Below are positions 35,377 through 43,932 of a stretch of DNA of 64,000 nucleotides, piece after piece. Location of the stretch: assembly GCA_014859895.1 (NCBI GenBank), contig JACZKS010000010.1:43489-107488 (forward strand), in the 5' to 3' direction. The position numbers were made by a program, and so were the translations under genes. Numbering within the stretch: the stretch's first letter is position 1; every line of letters begins with the position of its first letter. The stretch comes from Rhodospirillales bacterium. GTDB taxonomy: Bacteria; Pseudomonadota; Alphaproteobacteria; Rhodospirillales; Shumkoniaceae. The notes under the pieces were generated by a model. That model saw nothing but the letters and a program-made list of their open reading frames with translations, did not search any database and was not told the DNA's origin.

Positions 35377-36120
35377 ATGCAGAAAAGCGTGCCTACCGTC
35401 AACACCACGGCGATGCTGGCCAACGTCGCCCTGTTCTCAGAACTCGTGTCGCGCGTGCTCAACCGCAAGCCGCACCTGCCCGGCATCGGCGTCTTCCACG
35501 GCTTCTCGGGCTACGGCAAGACGTGCGCCGCCACCTTCGCGGCGCACAAGACGCGGGCCTTTTACCTGGAGGTCGGCGAGTCCTGGACCAAGGCGAAGTT
35601 CTGCCGGCACTTGCTGATCGAGCTGGGCGTCGAGCCCAAGGGCACCATCGCCGACATGGTGGACAGGGCGATCGAGGCCCTGGCCATGACGGCGGGGCGG
35701 CCGCTGATCGTCGATGAGTTCGATCACGTGGTGAAGCGCGGCTACCTGGAAACCGTGCGCGAGCTGCACGACAAGAGCGGGACGCCGGTGGTCATCATCG
35801 GCGAGGAGCTGCTTCCCTCCAAGATCGCCCAGGTCTCGGAACGGTTCCACGGCCGGGTGCTCGATTGGGTTCCCGCCCAGCCGGCCGACGTCGAGGACGC
35901 CGACGCCCTGGCAGCGCTCTATCACCCTCACCTCACCGTCGAGCGCGACCTGCTTTCCCACATCGTTACGAAGAGTGGCGGCCGCCCGCGGCGCATTTGC
36001 GTGAACCTCGAAAAGGTCCAGGCCTTCGCCGACGTCGAGGGGCTGGACGCGGTCGGCGTCAAGGCGTGGGGCGACCGACCGCTGTTCACCGGCGCGGCGC
36101 CGGCGCGGAGGGCCGCGTGA
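35377..36120 (+). CDS. B: Mu-type transposition ATPase B
   Basis: 247 residues of the MuB/TniB AAA+ group. Walker A is GVFHGFSGYGKTCAA, Walker B is RPLIVDEFDHV, and the C-terminal arm has SGGRPRRICVNLEKVQAFA. It binds target DNA with ATP and delivers it to the transposase. It overlaps the next gene by one base (TGATG). Confidence 0.94.
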   Translation: MQKSVPTVNTTAMLANVALFSELVSRVLNRKPHLPGIGVFHGFSGYGKTCAATFAAHKTRAFYLEVGESWTKAKFCRHLLIELGVEPKGTIADMVDRAIEALAMTAGRPLIVDEFDHVVKRGYLETVRELHDKSGTPVVIIGEELLPSKIAQVSERFHGRVLDWVPAQPADVEDADALAALYHPHLTVERDLLSHIVTKSGGRPRRICVNLEKVQAFADVEGLDAVGVKAWGDRPLFTGAAPARRAA

Positions 36121-36716
36121 TGGGCCGCCACCCCGTCAACGAGGCGGTGCTGAACGTGCCGCTGCGCGGCCACCAGCACTTCTGGTCGACGATGCGCGAG
36201 CTGCGCCGGTTCACCGTCTCCGACATCGACGGCGCAGGCAACGCGCGGCGCGACACGGTGCGCGACTACATCAAGCGGCTGCTCCGCGCCGGCATCCTCA
36301 AGCGCGTCGGCACGAAGCCGGTCCCGGGTACGGACGCCGATGTCTACGAGATCGCCAACGATCCCGGCCCCGAGGCGCCGGTGGTGCGCCGCGACGGCGC
36401 GCCGGCACCGCGGTCCGGCCTCGGCAACGAGCAGATGTGGCGGGCCATGAAGATGCTGGGCAGGTTCACCTACCGGGATCTCGCCATCCACGCCTCGACC
36501 GACGAGGTCGTGGTCAAGCCGGCCACCGCCAAGACGTACGTCAGGCATCTTCTCCGCACCGGCTACTTGGCGGTGGTCATTCCCGCCTTGCCCGGCGAGC
36601 GGCCGGCGGTCTTGCGCCTGTGCCGCAACTCGGGACCGCTGGCTCCGATGATCCAGCGCACGGATTGGGTATGGGACCCGAACCTGCGCCGGGTCATGGG
36701 ACAGGAGACGCGCTGA
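36120..36716 (+). CDS. Duplicated winged-helix phage protein
   Basis: 198 residues made of two similar halves: QHFWSTMRELRRFTVSDIDG...TVRDYIKRLLRAGILKRVG and EQMWRAMKMLGRFTYRDLAIH...TAKTYVRHLLRTGYLAVV. Each looks like a winged helix, so the gene arose by internal duplication. Start and stop overlap both neighbours. Likely a DNA-binding early protein; no named family. Confidence 0.7.
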   Translation: MGRHPVNEAVLNVPLRGHQHFWSTMRELRRFTVSDIDGAGNARRDTVRDYIKRLLRAGILKRVGTKPVPGTDADVYEIANDPGPEAPVVRRDGAPAPRSGLGNEQMWRAMKMLGRFTYRDLAIHASTDEVVVKPATAKTYVRHLLRTGYLAVVIPALPGERPAVLRLCRNSGPLAPMIQRTDWVWDPNLRRVMGQETR

Positions 36717-37099
36717 TGGCCCAGGTCCGCGTTCCCGCCGTCGATACCGTGCGTGCCGCATGGGGTCCCGAAGCCCCGGATTGGGTGGTCGCCTTGGCCG
36801 AATACTGCGACGCCCGGCAATCGCAAAGGGCGGCCGGCGACCTCATCGGCTACTCGCCCGCCACCGTCAACCAGCTCTTCCACGCGAAGTACCCGTCGGA
36901 CACCGCGAAGATCGAGGACAAGGTGCGCGGCGCCCTGCTGGGCGAGACCGTCTCCTGCCCGGTCCTCGGCCCGCTGGCCAAGGACCGCTGCCGCGACGCC
37001 CAAGCGGCGCCCTTCGCCGCCACCAACTCGACCCGGGTCAGGCTGTATCGCGCCTGCCGGGACGGCTGCCCCAACAGCCAGACAGGGAGGGGATCATGA
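36716..37099 (+). CDS. Early phage protein with HTH-like N-terminus
   Basis: 127 residues. ALAEYCDARQSQRAAGDLIGYSPATVNQLFHAKYPSDTAKIEDKVRGALLGE resembles a small XRE/Cro-type DNA-binding fold, followed by CPVLGPLAKDRCRDAQ and a Cys-containing tail. Overlaps both neighbours by one to four bases. Probably a phage regulator or DNA-processing accessory; the function is not known. Confidence 0.6.
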   Translation: MAQVRVPAVDTVRAAWGPEAPDWVVALAEYCDARQSQRAAGDLIGYSPATVNQLFHAKYPSDTAKIEDKVRGALLGETVSCPVLGPLAKDRCRDAQAAPFAATNSTRVRLYRACRDGCPNSQTGRGS

Positions 37100-37329
37100 T
37101 CTCCGACACCATCCGCAACCGCACGCTCCAGCTCATGGAGCTGCGCCGCGCCGGCAAGCTCACCGGGCCGCTCGTCGACCTGGCCCTGGCCGGCTACCTC
37201 GCCGACGCCGACGCCGTCGCCCGGATCGAGGCGGCGCCGGTGCCGGAGGCCCGCCGGGCCTGCGGCGGCGCCGGCGTGCTGGACTTCGTGGGTTCGCGCC
37301 TGCGCCGGATGACGGGAGGCGCGGCATGA
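37096..37329 (+). CDS. Small early phage protein
   Basis: 77 residues, helical (NRTLQLMELRRAGKLTGPLVDLALAGYLADADAVARIEAA). ATGA overlaps at both ends place it firmly in the early operon. No family recognised. Confidence 0.6.
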   Translation: MISDTIRNRTLQLMELRRAGKLTGPLVDLALAGYLADADAVARIEAAPVPEARRACGGAGVLDFVGSRLRRMTGGAA

Positions 37330-37634
37330 GCTTCGCCCCCACCATCTCCATGATCCAGGAGCGCGTCGCCGCCCTCTTCGGCGTGCCGCGCGCCGACCTG
37401 ATCGGCAAGACCCACTCGCACGCGGTGACGCGGCCGCGTCACGTGGCGATGGCCCTGGCGCGCGAGTTGACGGAGCGTTCGTTCCCCGAGATCGGCCGCG
37501 CCTTCCGGCGCGACCACACTTCCGTCATGTACGCCGTGCGGGTGGTGCCGGAGCGCATCCGGCGGGACCCCGCCCTGCGCGCCAAGGTCGAGCGCCTGCG
37601 CGCCGATCTCGGCCAGGCCGAAGGCGCCCGCTGA
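37326..37634 (+). CDS. Free-standing DnaA domain IV protein
   Basis: 102 residues that match the C-terminal DNA-binding domain of DnaA: the DnaA signature is plain in VTRPRHVAMALARELTERSFPEIGRAFRRDHTSVMYAVRVV. The AAA+ part is missing. It should bind DnaA-box-like sites without ATPase function, and could capture or block the host initiator or act as a phage regulator. Coupled by ATGA overlaps on both sides. Confidence 0.85.
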   Translation: MSFAPTISMIQERVAALFGVPRADLIGKTHSHAVTRPRHVAMALARELTERSFPEIGRAFRRDHTSVMYAVRVVPERIRRDPALRAKVERLRADLGQAEGAR

Positions 37635-37918
37635 TGCGCATCCCCCACCCCAAGCGCCTGGCCTGCCCGATCGCGCCCCACGCCCATCCGCTGGTCCGGC
37701 GGTTCTTCGAGATCGCCGAGGAACAGCAGGTGGCCCTAACCGATGTTTCCGAGCGTGGAGGCCTCGGGCTGGCGACCTTGGTCAAGTGGAAGTACCGCCA
37801 CTCCCCGACGATCGTGACGTTCGAGGCGGCCCTCAACGTGGTCGGCTACGAGCTGCGCGTCGTGCCGCGGCGGGACCCCGCCCACCGCCCGGGCCGCGGC
37901 CAAAAGGAGACGATGTGA
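37634..37918 (+). CDS. XRE/Cro-like small protein
   Basis: 94 residues. LVRRFFEIAEEQQVALTDVSERGGLGLATLVKWKYRHSPTIVTFEAALNVVGYELRVVPR has the spacing of a Cro/C1 helix-turn-helix. Likely a second phage regulator. Overlaps its neighbours by one base. Confidence 0.65.
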   Translation: MRIPHPKRLACPIAPHAHPLVRRFFEIAEEQQVALTDVSERGGLGLATLVKWKYRHSPTIVTFEAALNVVGYELRVVPRRDPAHRPGRGQKETM

Positions 37919-38034
37919 TGCGCCGCCACCGTGTCATCCGATTCCGCAACCGCGTCCGCCACGCCATCGACATGGCGATCGCCGCCCTGTTCGCGGCGTG
38001 GCAGGCCCTCAACCCCCGTTCAAACCGGGGTTAA
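37918..38034 (+). CDS. Tiny phage peptide, 38 residues
   Basis: ATG overlaps the previous stop (GTGATG) and follows AAGGAGACGATG. The product is a basic head (MRRHRVIRFRNRVRHA) then a short hydrophobic helix (IDMAIAALFAAWQAL), so a membrane-associated peptide is possible. Its end lies in an inverted repeat (AACCCC/GGGGTT, 38011-38032). Too short for the ORF track. Confidence 0.45.
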   Translation: MRRHRVIRFRNRVRHAIDMAIAALFAAWQALNPRSNRG

Positions 38035-38055
38035 CCCCAACTTCAAGGAGCAATC

Positions 38056-38670
38056 ATGAACACCGTTCACGAAGGCTACATGCAGGATGCGAAGGGCCGC
38101 CTGGTCCCCGAGCACCTGGTCAAGGAAATCGACAAGCTTCAAGACCAGCTCGTCAAAAAGTGCCTGGGCTACGCCGACGAGTTGTCGGCACAGATTGCCC
38201 GCTTCAAGGGCCACACCTTCGACGACGTCGCCGCCTTCATGGACCTGCTCGGCGAGAAGTACGGCCAGAGCAAGGGCGGCCGGAAGGGCAACGTCACCTT
38301 CACCAGCTTCGACGGCTGCGCCAAGGTCCAGGTGGCGGTCCAGGATCACATCGACTTCGGCCCCGAGTTGCAGGTGGCGAAGGGGCGCATCGACGAGTGC
38401 ATCGAGGAGTGGGCGGCCGACAGCCGCGACGAGATCCGCGCCCTGGTCAACCACGCCTTCGAGGTTGACAAGCCCGGCCAAGTCAACCGCGAGGCGCTGT
38501 TCGCCCTGCGCAAGATCGACATTGACGACGAGCGCTGGCGCAGTGCGATGGCCGCCATCACCGATTCCATCCGCGTGACAGGCTCCAAGACCTATGTCCG
38601 CTTTTACCGCCGCGCGACCCCCGAGGACCGCTGGCAGGCGGTCACCATCGACCTGGCGGCCGTGTCATGA
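38056..38670 (+). CDS. DUF3164-family phage protein
   Basis: 204 residues; AAGGAG precedes the ATG. The N-terminus (MQDAKGRLVPEHLVKEIDKLQDQLV), the central GNVTFTSFDGCAKVQVAVQDHIDFGPELQVAKGRIDECI and the end segment (VTGSKTYVRFYRR) are the DUF3164 pattern seen in early regions of Mu-like phages beside gam. It probably has a DNA-metabolism role; unproven. Confidence 0.85.
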   Translation: MNTVHEGYMQDAKGRLVPEHLVKEIDKLQDQLVKKCLGYADELSAQIARFKGHTFDDVAAFMDLLGEKYGQSKGGRKGNVTFTSFDGCAKVQVAVQDHIDFGPELQVAKGRIDECIEEWAADSRDEIRALVNHAFEVDKPGQVNREALFALRKIDIDDERWRSAMAAITDSIRVTGSKTYVRFYRRATPEDRWQAVTIDLAAVS

Positions 38671-39092
38671 GCGCGCCCACTCTCATCCGCGAATGCCGGA
38701 TCTGCGGCTGCACCGATGATCACGCCTGCGTCGGCGCCGACGGCAACCCCTGCCACTGGGTCGACGACGACCTGTGCAGCGCCTGCGACCAACTGCTGGC
38801 CGACCCCGTGATCCGGGCTCTGGCCGAGGCCCTGGTCACCCAAAAAATCGAGGCGACGGTTGCCGAGCGCGTCCGCCAGGACGGGCGGCACGGCGGACCG
38901 GATCACGACGACACGCATTCCCAGCAGGACTGGCACGACATCCTTTATCGGCTTCTCGACGAGGCGGAGACGGCCGGCCGGGCCGGCGACGATCCCGAGT
39001 ACGGCCGCGTCATGATCCAGGTGGCGGCCTCGGCCGTCGCCGCCGTCCAGTCCCACGACCGCAAGCTGGTGAAGGCCGAGGGAGGCGTGTGA
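38667..39092 (+). CDS. Zinc-ribbon early phage protein
   Basis: 141 residues. N-terminal CRICGCTDDHAC followed by CHWVDDDLCSAC gives a likely zinc site, a motif common in short phage early proteins. The rest is acidic and helical. Overlaps both neighbours by about four bases. Confidence 0.7.
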   Translation: MSAPTLIRECRICGCTDDHACVGADGNPCHWVDDDLCSACDQLLADPVIRALAEALVTQKIEATVAERVRQDGRHGGPDHDDTHSQQDWHDILYRLLDEAETAGRAGDDPEYGRVMIQVAASAVAAVQSHDRKLVKAEGGV

Positions 39093-39487
39093 TGCCCCGC
39101 GAGCGCCTCCCGGACCGCCGCGAGTCCGTGAACGTCGACTTCACCGTCGGCGACCAGGTTTACACGGCGACCGTCGGGCGCGACCCCGAGGGCGCCATCC
39201 GCGAGGTGTTCCTGGGCGGCGCCAAGGAAGGATCGCACATGGCGATGGTGCTCGACGACGCGGCCGTCGTCATCTCCGTCGCCCTGCAGTACGGCGTGCC
39301 GGTGTCCGAGATGGCCAAGAGCGTGGCGCACGTGCGGCTGCGGCCGCCGACGCCCGAGGAACTGGACGCCGGTGCGCCGGTCCCTTCGGTGCCGGCCACC
39401 GTGATCGGCGCGGCGCTTGAACTCATCGAACGGCTCCAGGCCGACGTCGACCACGACCACGAGACGATGGAGGCCGTCGATGCCTGA
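39092..39487 (+). CDS. TSCPD-domain protein
   Basis: 131 residues. VDFTVGDQVYTATVGRDPEGAIREVFLGGAKEGSHMAMVLDDAAVVISVALQYGVPVSEMAKSV resembles the TSCPD domain found at the end of B12-dependent ribonucleotide reductases and as a separate small protein in phages. Possibly linked to nucleotide supply, but no reductase is nearby. Confidence 0.65.
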   Translation: MPRERLPDRRESVNVDFTVGDQVYTATVGRDPEGAIREVFLGGAKEGSHMAMVLDDAAVVISVALQYGVPVSEMAKSVAHVRLRPPTPEELDAGAPVPSVPATVIGAALELIERLQADVDHDHETMEAVDA

Positions 39488-39869
39488 TCCCAAGCGGCTA
39501 ACCGATCCGAAGGCGCGGGAGACCGCCCGCCGCATCCGCGACAGCCATTGGGCGCTCATGGAACGCATGCGGGATCGGACGATCTGGGTGTGCCCGTGGA
39601 ACAAGTACCGGATGGAGGAAGGCCCGGACGAGGTCCGGTTCGACTTGATATCGGGCTGTGAATGGTTCGACTGGGTCGGCCGCCACCAGGACTGGTTCCA
39701 TGTTGGGGAATGGTCGGAAGGGCGCCGTGCCCTCCCGATGACGCTCACCGATTCCGGACGGGAAGCCGTCAACAATCGCTCTGCCTACGACATGGAGGAT
39801 GTCCACGGGGGCCTGGTCGAGCCTGGCTACGTAGTGACGCCGTCGCCCCCGGCCGCACCTGGAGAATAG
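39480..39869 (+). CDS. Early phage protein, unknown
   Basis: 129 residues, aromatic-rich centre (WVCPWNKYRMEEGPDEVRFDLISGCEWFDWVGRHQDWFHVGEW). Overlaps the previous gene by eight bases. Not recognised. Confidence 0.6.
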   Translation: MPDPKRLTDPKARETARRIRDSHWALMERMRDRTIWVCPWNKYRMEEGPDEVRFDLISGCEWFDWVGRHQDWFHVGEWSEGRRALPMTLTDSGREAVNNRSAYDMEDVHGGLVEPGYVVTPSPPAAPGE

Positions 39870-39871
39870 CC

Positions 39872-40147
39872 ATGACCAACGAGCTGCTCTCGTCACTGCT
39901 GATCGTCGATTGCGAAGTGCGCCGCCGGACCCACCGCGCCCGGCCCGACGACGCCAAGGCGCGCCAACTGAAAGACGCCATGCGGACGGTCTCGCGGGCC
40001 GCCCTGGCCAGCGCGACAGCGAACGGGGCGCCGCTCGACCCCGACCTCATCATCCAGGGCTACATCGCCGCCGAGGGCAACTGGCAGGCCCTGGTGGCGG
40101 CGGTCAGCCGCCATGGCCTCGACGCCCAGGCCCGGAGGATTTCGTGA
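39872..40147 (+). CDS. Small early phage protein, unknown
   Basis: 91 residues with a good GGAG site. Helical (LLSSLLIVDCEVRRRTHRARPDDAKARQLKDAMRTVSRAAL). Its stop overlaps the GTG of the next gene. Not recognised. Confidence 0.6.
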   Translation: MTNELLSSLLIVDCEVRRRTHRARPDDAKARQLKDAMRTVSRAALASATANGAPLDPDLIIQGYIAAEGNWQALVAAVSRHGLDAQARRIS

Positions 40148-40536
40148 GCGCGCCAAAACTGACATCCGAGACGAAGGAGCGAGCCTTCGCTCTGCGCGAA
40201 AAGGGGTGGTCCTACAAACGCATCGGCGACGCGTTGGGAGTCTCCCAGGGGTGCATCTCGTGGCATTGCCTGGCCAACGGAATCGAGCCCGCCAACAAGA
40301 CCCTGAAATCCCACGACTTCATCGTCGGCCCGGCCGTTATGGCACGGGGCAATCACTTGGTGCGGCGGTTTTCCAAGGAGGAAGACGCCACCATCGTCGC
40401 CATGGACATGCAAGGCGCGAGCATCTCCTTGATCGCCCGCCGCGTCGGCCGGAGATGGAACTCGGTCCGCGGGCGGTTGATGACCCTCGCACGTCGCGAC
40501 GAGCGGCGCGAATTTGGCAAGCGGGGGGAGCTATGA
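40144..40536 (+). CDS. Double HTH protein, GTG start
   Basis: 130 residues from a GTG overlapping the previous stop (GTGA); the track reports only a longer, wrong start. Two helix-turn-helix units: KERAFALREKGWSYKRIGDALGVSQGCISWHCLANG and FSKEEDATIVAMDMQGASISLIARRVGRRWNSVRGRLMTL, the latter like a Myb/SANT fold. Probably a transcription factor or DNA-end binding protein. Confidence 0.7.
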   Translation: MSAPKLTSETKERAFALREKGWSYKRIGDALGVSQGCISWHCLANGIEPANKTLKSHDFIVGPAVMARGNHLVRRFSKEEDATIVAMDMQGASISLIARRVGRRWNSVRGRLMTLARRDERREFGKRGEL

Positions 40537-41153
40537 CCCAGGCCAGCCTCTTCCCCCAGTTCGAGGGCATTTCGCCGGCGTCGTCCTTCAAGTCGCTCGA
40601 AGAACAGGCCGAGGCGGCGGAGTGCTGGGAAACCGATCCGTGGGCGGCCCGCGCCATCCTGGAAGTCGAGATCCTGACGCGCGACGTGCTCGACCCCTGC
40701 TGCGGCACGGGCATCTTGAGCGAGGCGGCCCGGGCGGCCGGATACGACGTACTGGCGTGCGATCTCTACGACTGGGGTTATGCCGGCGCGGATAACGTCG
40801 GTGTCGATTTCCTGCAATGGAAGACGAGGTTGGAGGGCGGCACCGTCCTCATGAACCCGCCGTTCTCGCTCGCCTGCCAGTTCGTCGACCATGCCCGCGA
40901 ACTGGGCGCCCGCAAGATCGTCTGCTTCCAGCGCCAGCCGTGGCGAGAGTCGGACACCCGGCGCGCCTGGTGGGAGGCCAACCCGCCGGCCCGGGTCTGG
41001 GTTTGCGGCAACCGCGCGACCTGCTGGCTGTTCACGGTGCCGCCCGAAGAGCGCGGCAGCGGCACGCCCAAGGCCCACGCCTGGTACGTCTGGGAACGCG
41101 GCCACCGCGGCGCCGAGCTGATGGGAGCGATCTGGAAGGACGGGAACGCATGA
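40533..41153 (+). CDS. DNA methyltransferase-like protein
   Basis: 206 residues. The SAM motif is VLDPCCGTGILSEAARAAGYDVLACDLYDWGY and the catalytic NPPF is in VLMNPPFSLACQFVDHA, as in adenine-N6 methyltransferases. C-terminal WVCGNRATCWLFTVPPEERGSGTPKAHAWYVWERGH is typical of phage versions. It could protect phage DNA from host restriction. ATGA overlaps on both sides. Confidence 0.8.
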   Translation: MTQASLFPQFEGISPASSFKSLEEQAEAAECWETDPWAARAILEVEILTRDVLDPCCGTGILSEAARAAGYDVLACDLYDWGYAGADNVGVDFLQWKTRLEGGTVLMNPPFSLACQFVDHARELGARKIVCFQRQPWRESDTRRAWWEANPPARVWVCGNRATCWLFTVPPEERGSGTPKAHAWYVWERGHRGAELMGAIWKDGNA

Positions 41154-41560
41154 GTGACGTCCTGGACACGCTCGACCGCGACGAGCTGCTGCAGCTCGTG
41201 CGCGATCTTGTGGTCGGCTGGCGGCTACCCCCCAGCGAGCGCGACGTGGTGCTTGCGCGGTGGCAGGTCGCGTCCCGGCGCGCCGTCGCAGCGCAGAAAA
41301 GGGTCGCCGCGACATGGGAGGTGGTCCGGCCGCTGGCCGAGGCATTCGACGTCGGGTGGCGCGCCTGGCAGGGGGCGGTCGCGGCCGGAAACCTGCCCGC
41401 CGCGGACAGGGCCATGAGGCGGTTCTCGCGGGCGTCCGACGCCTACCGAGCGGCCGATGCGAATCGAAAGAAGCTGGACGCCAGAGCTGAGCGCTTCCGC
41501 CGCCGCGCCGATCGACTGTGGGAGACCTTGAACGCGATGCCACGAGGAGAACCATCATGA
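41150..41560 (+). CDS. Early phage coiled-coil protein
   Basis: 136 residues, strongly basic and helical (RRAVAAQKRVAATWEVVRPLAEAF and RASDAYRAADANRKKLDARAERFRRRADRLWETL), likely coiled coil. Located between the methyltransferase and gemA with four-base overlaps. Not recognised. Confidence 0.6.
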   Translation: MSDVLDTLDRDELLQLVRDLVVGWRLPPSERDVVLARWQVASRRAVAAQKRVAATWEVVRPLAEAFDVGWRAWQGAVAAGNLPAADRAMRRFSRASDAYRAADANRKKLDARAERFRRRADRLWETLNAMPRGEPS

Positions 41561-42198
41561 CCGCCCTCCGCAAGACCGTCCCTTCCGAGGCCGCCCGCAA
41601 GCGCCTGATCGGCGCCGTCCACTTCGCCGCCAAAAAGCGCGGCATTGATGGGGATGATTACCGCGACATGCTGAAGGCGGTGACCGGCAAGGAGAGCTGC
41701 TCCGCCCTCACGCTGCCCGAGATGGGCAAAGTGTTGGATCATCTGAACGGCGCCGCCCGCTCCCGGTCGGCGTCCGAGGTTCCGCAGGCCGGCAAGATCC
41801 GCGCCCTGTGGATCTCGGGCTATTGGCTGGGCGTGGTGAACGATCGCTCTGACGCCTCGCTGCGCGCCTTCGTCAAGCGTCAGACCGGGATCGAGTCCGA
41901 ACGCTGGCTGCGCGACCCTGCCGAGGCCCGCAAGGTGATCGAGGCGCTCAAGTCCTGGCTCACGCGGGTGGCCGGAGTCGACTGGGGCCGCCCGTCCGAC
42001 AACCCCCGGACCCGGGTCATCGCCGCCCAGGCGCGTCGCCTCGCCGATCACGGCGTGCGCGTCAACCTGGAGATGCGCGGCTTCGCCGTCACCGGCGCCG
42101 CCGGCCTGGTCTGGTACGAGGACAGGCAGCTCGACGCCCTCATCGTCGACCTGGGCCGTGAGCTGCGCGGGCATTTGGGAATGGAGGTCGGGGCATGA
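41557..42198 (+). CDS. gemA: GemA-like protein (Mu gp16)
   Basis: 213 residues. RKRLIGAVHFAAKKRGIDGDDYRDMLKAVTGKESCSALTLPEMGKVLDHLNG is the GemA N-terminus, followed by KIRALWISGYWLGVVNDRSDASLRAFVKRQTGIESERWL. In Mu it alters host gene expression and supercoiling. Its place near the end of the early region before Mor is as in Mu. Confidence 0.9.
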   Translation: MTALRKTVPSEAARKRLIGAVHFAAKKRGIDGDDYRDMLKAVTGKESCSALTLPEMGKVLDHLNGAARSRSASEVPQAGKIRALWISGYWLGVVNDRSDASLRAFVKRQTGIESERWLRDPAEARKVIEALKSWLTRVAGVDWGRPSDNPRTRVIAAQARRLADHGVRVNLEMRGFAVTGAAGLVWYEDRQLDALIVDLGRELRGHLGMEVGA

Positions 42199-42473
42199 AA
42201 ACCGTGTTGTTCATTGCGATGATGGGGTGGGGGCCGAACTATCCGGACGTGCCGGCTACCGCCTATGTCCTCACCTACGACATGAAAACCGAGACGGCGT
42301 GCGCGCAAGCCCTGGAGGATGAGAAGCGGTTTATCGTTGATGTCCCGGACGGCACGGACGTTCACGGCAAGATTGGCAACCTGCCCGGTTACTGGCATGT
42401 CCAGCGCGCGTGGTGCGACGACCCCAACTCGCCGTGGCCGATGTTTGACCAACGCGGCCGGCGCATTCAGTGA
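42195..42473 (+). CDS. Small phage protein, unknown
   Basis: 92 residues starting MKTVLFIAMMGWGPNYPDVPATAYVLTYDMKTETACAQALEDEKRF. Overlaps gemA by four bases. A weakly hydrophobic N-terminus; two to three cysteines. Not recognised. Confidence 0.55.
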   Translation: MKTVLFIAMMGWGPNYPDVPATAYVLTYDMKTETACAQALEDEKRFIVDVPDGTDVHGKIGNLPGYWHVQRAWCDDPNSPWPMFDQRGRRIQ

Positions 42474-42757
42474 CCGGGATCGAGCGAGTCATGAAGCGCC
42501 GCACCCCCAAGCGCCACGGCCACGTCGGTTCATGGCCGACCACCGAGATTATGGCCGCCGATCACGAGCTGGCGCAGTTCGACCAGGTGCTGACGACGGC
42601 CGGCTATATCCGCGCCGACCGCACGCCGGTCTACCGCTCCAAGGATGGGCGTTACACGTTGCGCATCGTCTGGCGGCGGAGGATCGACGGCTGCTCCGAG
42701 GTGTGGACCAAGACGCTCCGCGTCCAGTTCGTCGAGATCCGCGAGGAGGCGGCGTGA
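42470..42757 (+). CDS. Small basic phage protein
   Basis: 95 residues from GTG 42470 (overlap with the previous stop); ATG 42491 (MKRRTPKRHGHVG) is an alternative. Contains VYRSKDGRYTLRIVWRRRIDGCSEVWTKTLRVQF, a beta-rich segment. Not recognised. Confidence 0.55.
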   Translation: MTGIERVMKRRTPKRHGHVGSWPTTEIMAADHELAQFDQVLTTAGYIRADRTPVYRSKDGRYTLRIVWRRRIDGCSEVWTKTLRVQFVEIREEAA

Positions 42758-43080
42758 GCATCCTCGACCACATCCCGCCGCTGCCGACCGTGATCCTCGC
42801 CAGCGCGGAAGAGATCGTCTGCCCGTGGTGCCGTCGCGCGGGCGAGCACAGGCATCCCGTCGACGAGTCGGGCTGCGAGCTGGTCGACCTGTTCGAGTGC
42901 GCGTGCGGCCGGCTCTTCCAGGTCGACGCCGACGGCGACGACCTATTGGCGTGGGGGGTGCGCTCCGGCACCGACCACCGCTTCATGGAGGCCATGGGCA
43001 TCGACGAGGCCGCGGTTCACCATCACCACTACCCGACGGTCGAGTCCAAGCTGGAATCCGCCAATGCCGATCCGCTCTGA
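42754..43080 (+). CDS. Zinc-ribbon phage protein
   Basis: 108 residues from GTG 42754 overlapping the previous stop. CPWCRRAGEH and FECACGRLFQV give a likely four-cysteine zinc ribbon. Its 3' end overlaps the HNH gene by 17 bases. Confidence 0.6.
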   Translation: MSILDHIPPLPTVILASAEEIVCPWCRRAGEHRHPVDESGCELVDLFECACGRLFQVDADGDDLLAWGVRSGTDHRFMEAMGIDEAAVHHHHYPTVESKLESANADPL

Positions 43081-43507
43081 GAACAGGGACCGCTACCCAC
43101 CGGACTGGCCGGAAGTTTCCGCCGCCATCCGCAAGCGCGCTGGCAACGTCTGCGAGGGCTGCGGGGTGGCCAACGGGGCGCTGGGCGGTCGCGACGGAAG
43201 TGGCCGGTGGTGGAAGGCCAGGCCCAAGGGCGAGTCCATGGCACGGCTGGATTGGCCGGAGCCGGGCGAGCACTGGTGGTGCGATCTCGACGGCCGCGAG
43301 CCGCTCCTGTTGCGCATCGTGCGCATCGTTCTGACCGTCGCCCATCTCGACCACACGCCGGAGAATTGCGACCCCGCCAACCTGCGCTGCTGGTGCCAGC
43401 GCTGCCACAACCTCTACGACGCCGCCACGCGCCGGGCCGGCATCCAGGACCGCGAACGAAAACGCGCGGCGCTCGGAGACCTGTTTGCGGGGGGCGCCGG
43501 TGGCTGA
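43064..43507 (+). CDS. HNH endonuclease-like protein
   Basis: 147 residues. Zinc pair CEGC near residue 30 and the HNH core VAHLDHTPENCDPANLRCWCQRCHNLYDA. Such genes are common in phages, either for DNA processing or as homing-type nucleases. Here it lies just before mor. Confidence 0.82.
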   Translation: MPIRSENRDRYPPDWPEVSAAIRKRAGNVCEGCGVANGALGGRDGSGRWWKARPKGESMARLDWPEPGEHWWCDLDGREPLLLRIVRIVLTVAHLDHTPENCDPANLRCWCQRCHNLYDAATRRAGIQDRERKRAALGDLFAGGAGG

Positions 43508-43883
43508 CCGCCCCTACCTTCCCGGCATTCTGGCCCAGGTCGCCGACGAGATCGGCGAGGCCAAGGCTCTGGAGTTCGCCCACAAGCTGGGCGGCACGGA
43601 AATTCACCTCAAGGCCACTTTCACCGAGGACGACAAGCTGGTCCGCGCCATGGGCATGGAGACGGCTAGGCGAATCGTCAACGCCCTCGGCCCTGGTCCC
43701 CTACTGGTGCCGATGGCGGCCGGCATGCGCCGGGCCAGGCGCAACGCCCGCATCGCCGAACTGCGCGCCCGGGGCGAGACGATCGCCACGCTGGCACTCG
43801 GCGCCGGCGTCCACGAACGGACCGTCTATCGTGTCCAGCGCCGCGCCCGCCGGCGGCTCCCTCTTCTTGATCGGGACGATTGA
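43500..43883 (+). CDS. mor: Mor-like middle/late transcription activator
   Basis: 127 residues from GTG 43500, overlapping the HNH stop. The Mor/C pattern is visible: FAHKLGGTEIHLK (dimerisation strand) and ARIAELRARGETIATLALGAGVHERTVYRVQRRARR (helix-turn-helix). As in Mu it is the last gene before the late block. No separate C gene is seen, so it may drive late transcription itself. Confidence 0.82.
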   Translation: MADRPYLPGILAQVADEIGEAKALEFAHKLGGTEIHLKATFTEDDKLVRAMGMETARRIVNALGPGPLLVPMAAGMRRARRNARIAELRARGETIATLALGAGVHERTVYRVQRRARRRLPLLDRDD

Positions 43884-43932
43884 CACGCGCCCCCGCTAGC
43901 GGTTTTCTATAGGCCCCGTCCCGCCCGGCATG

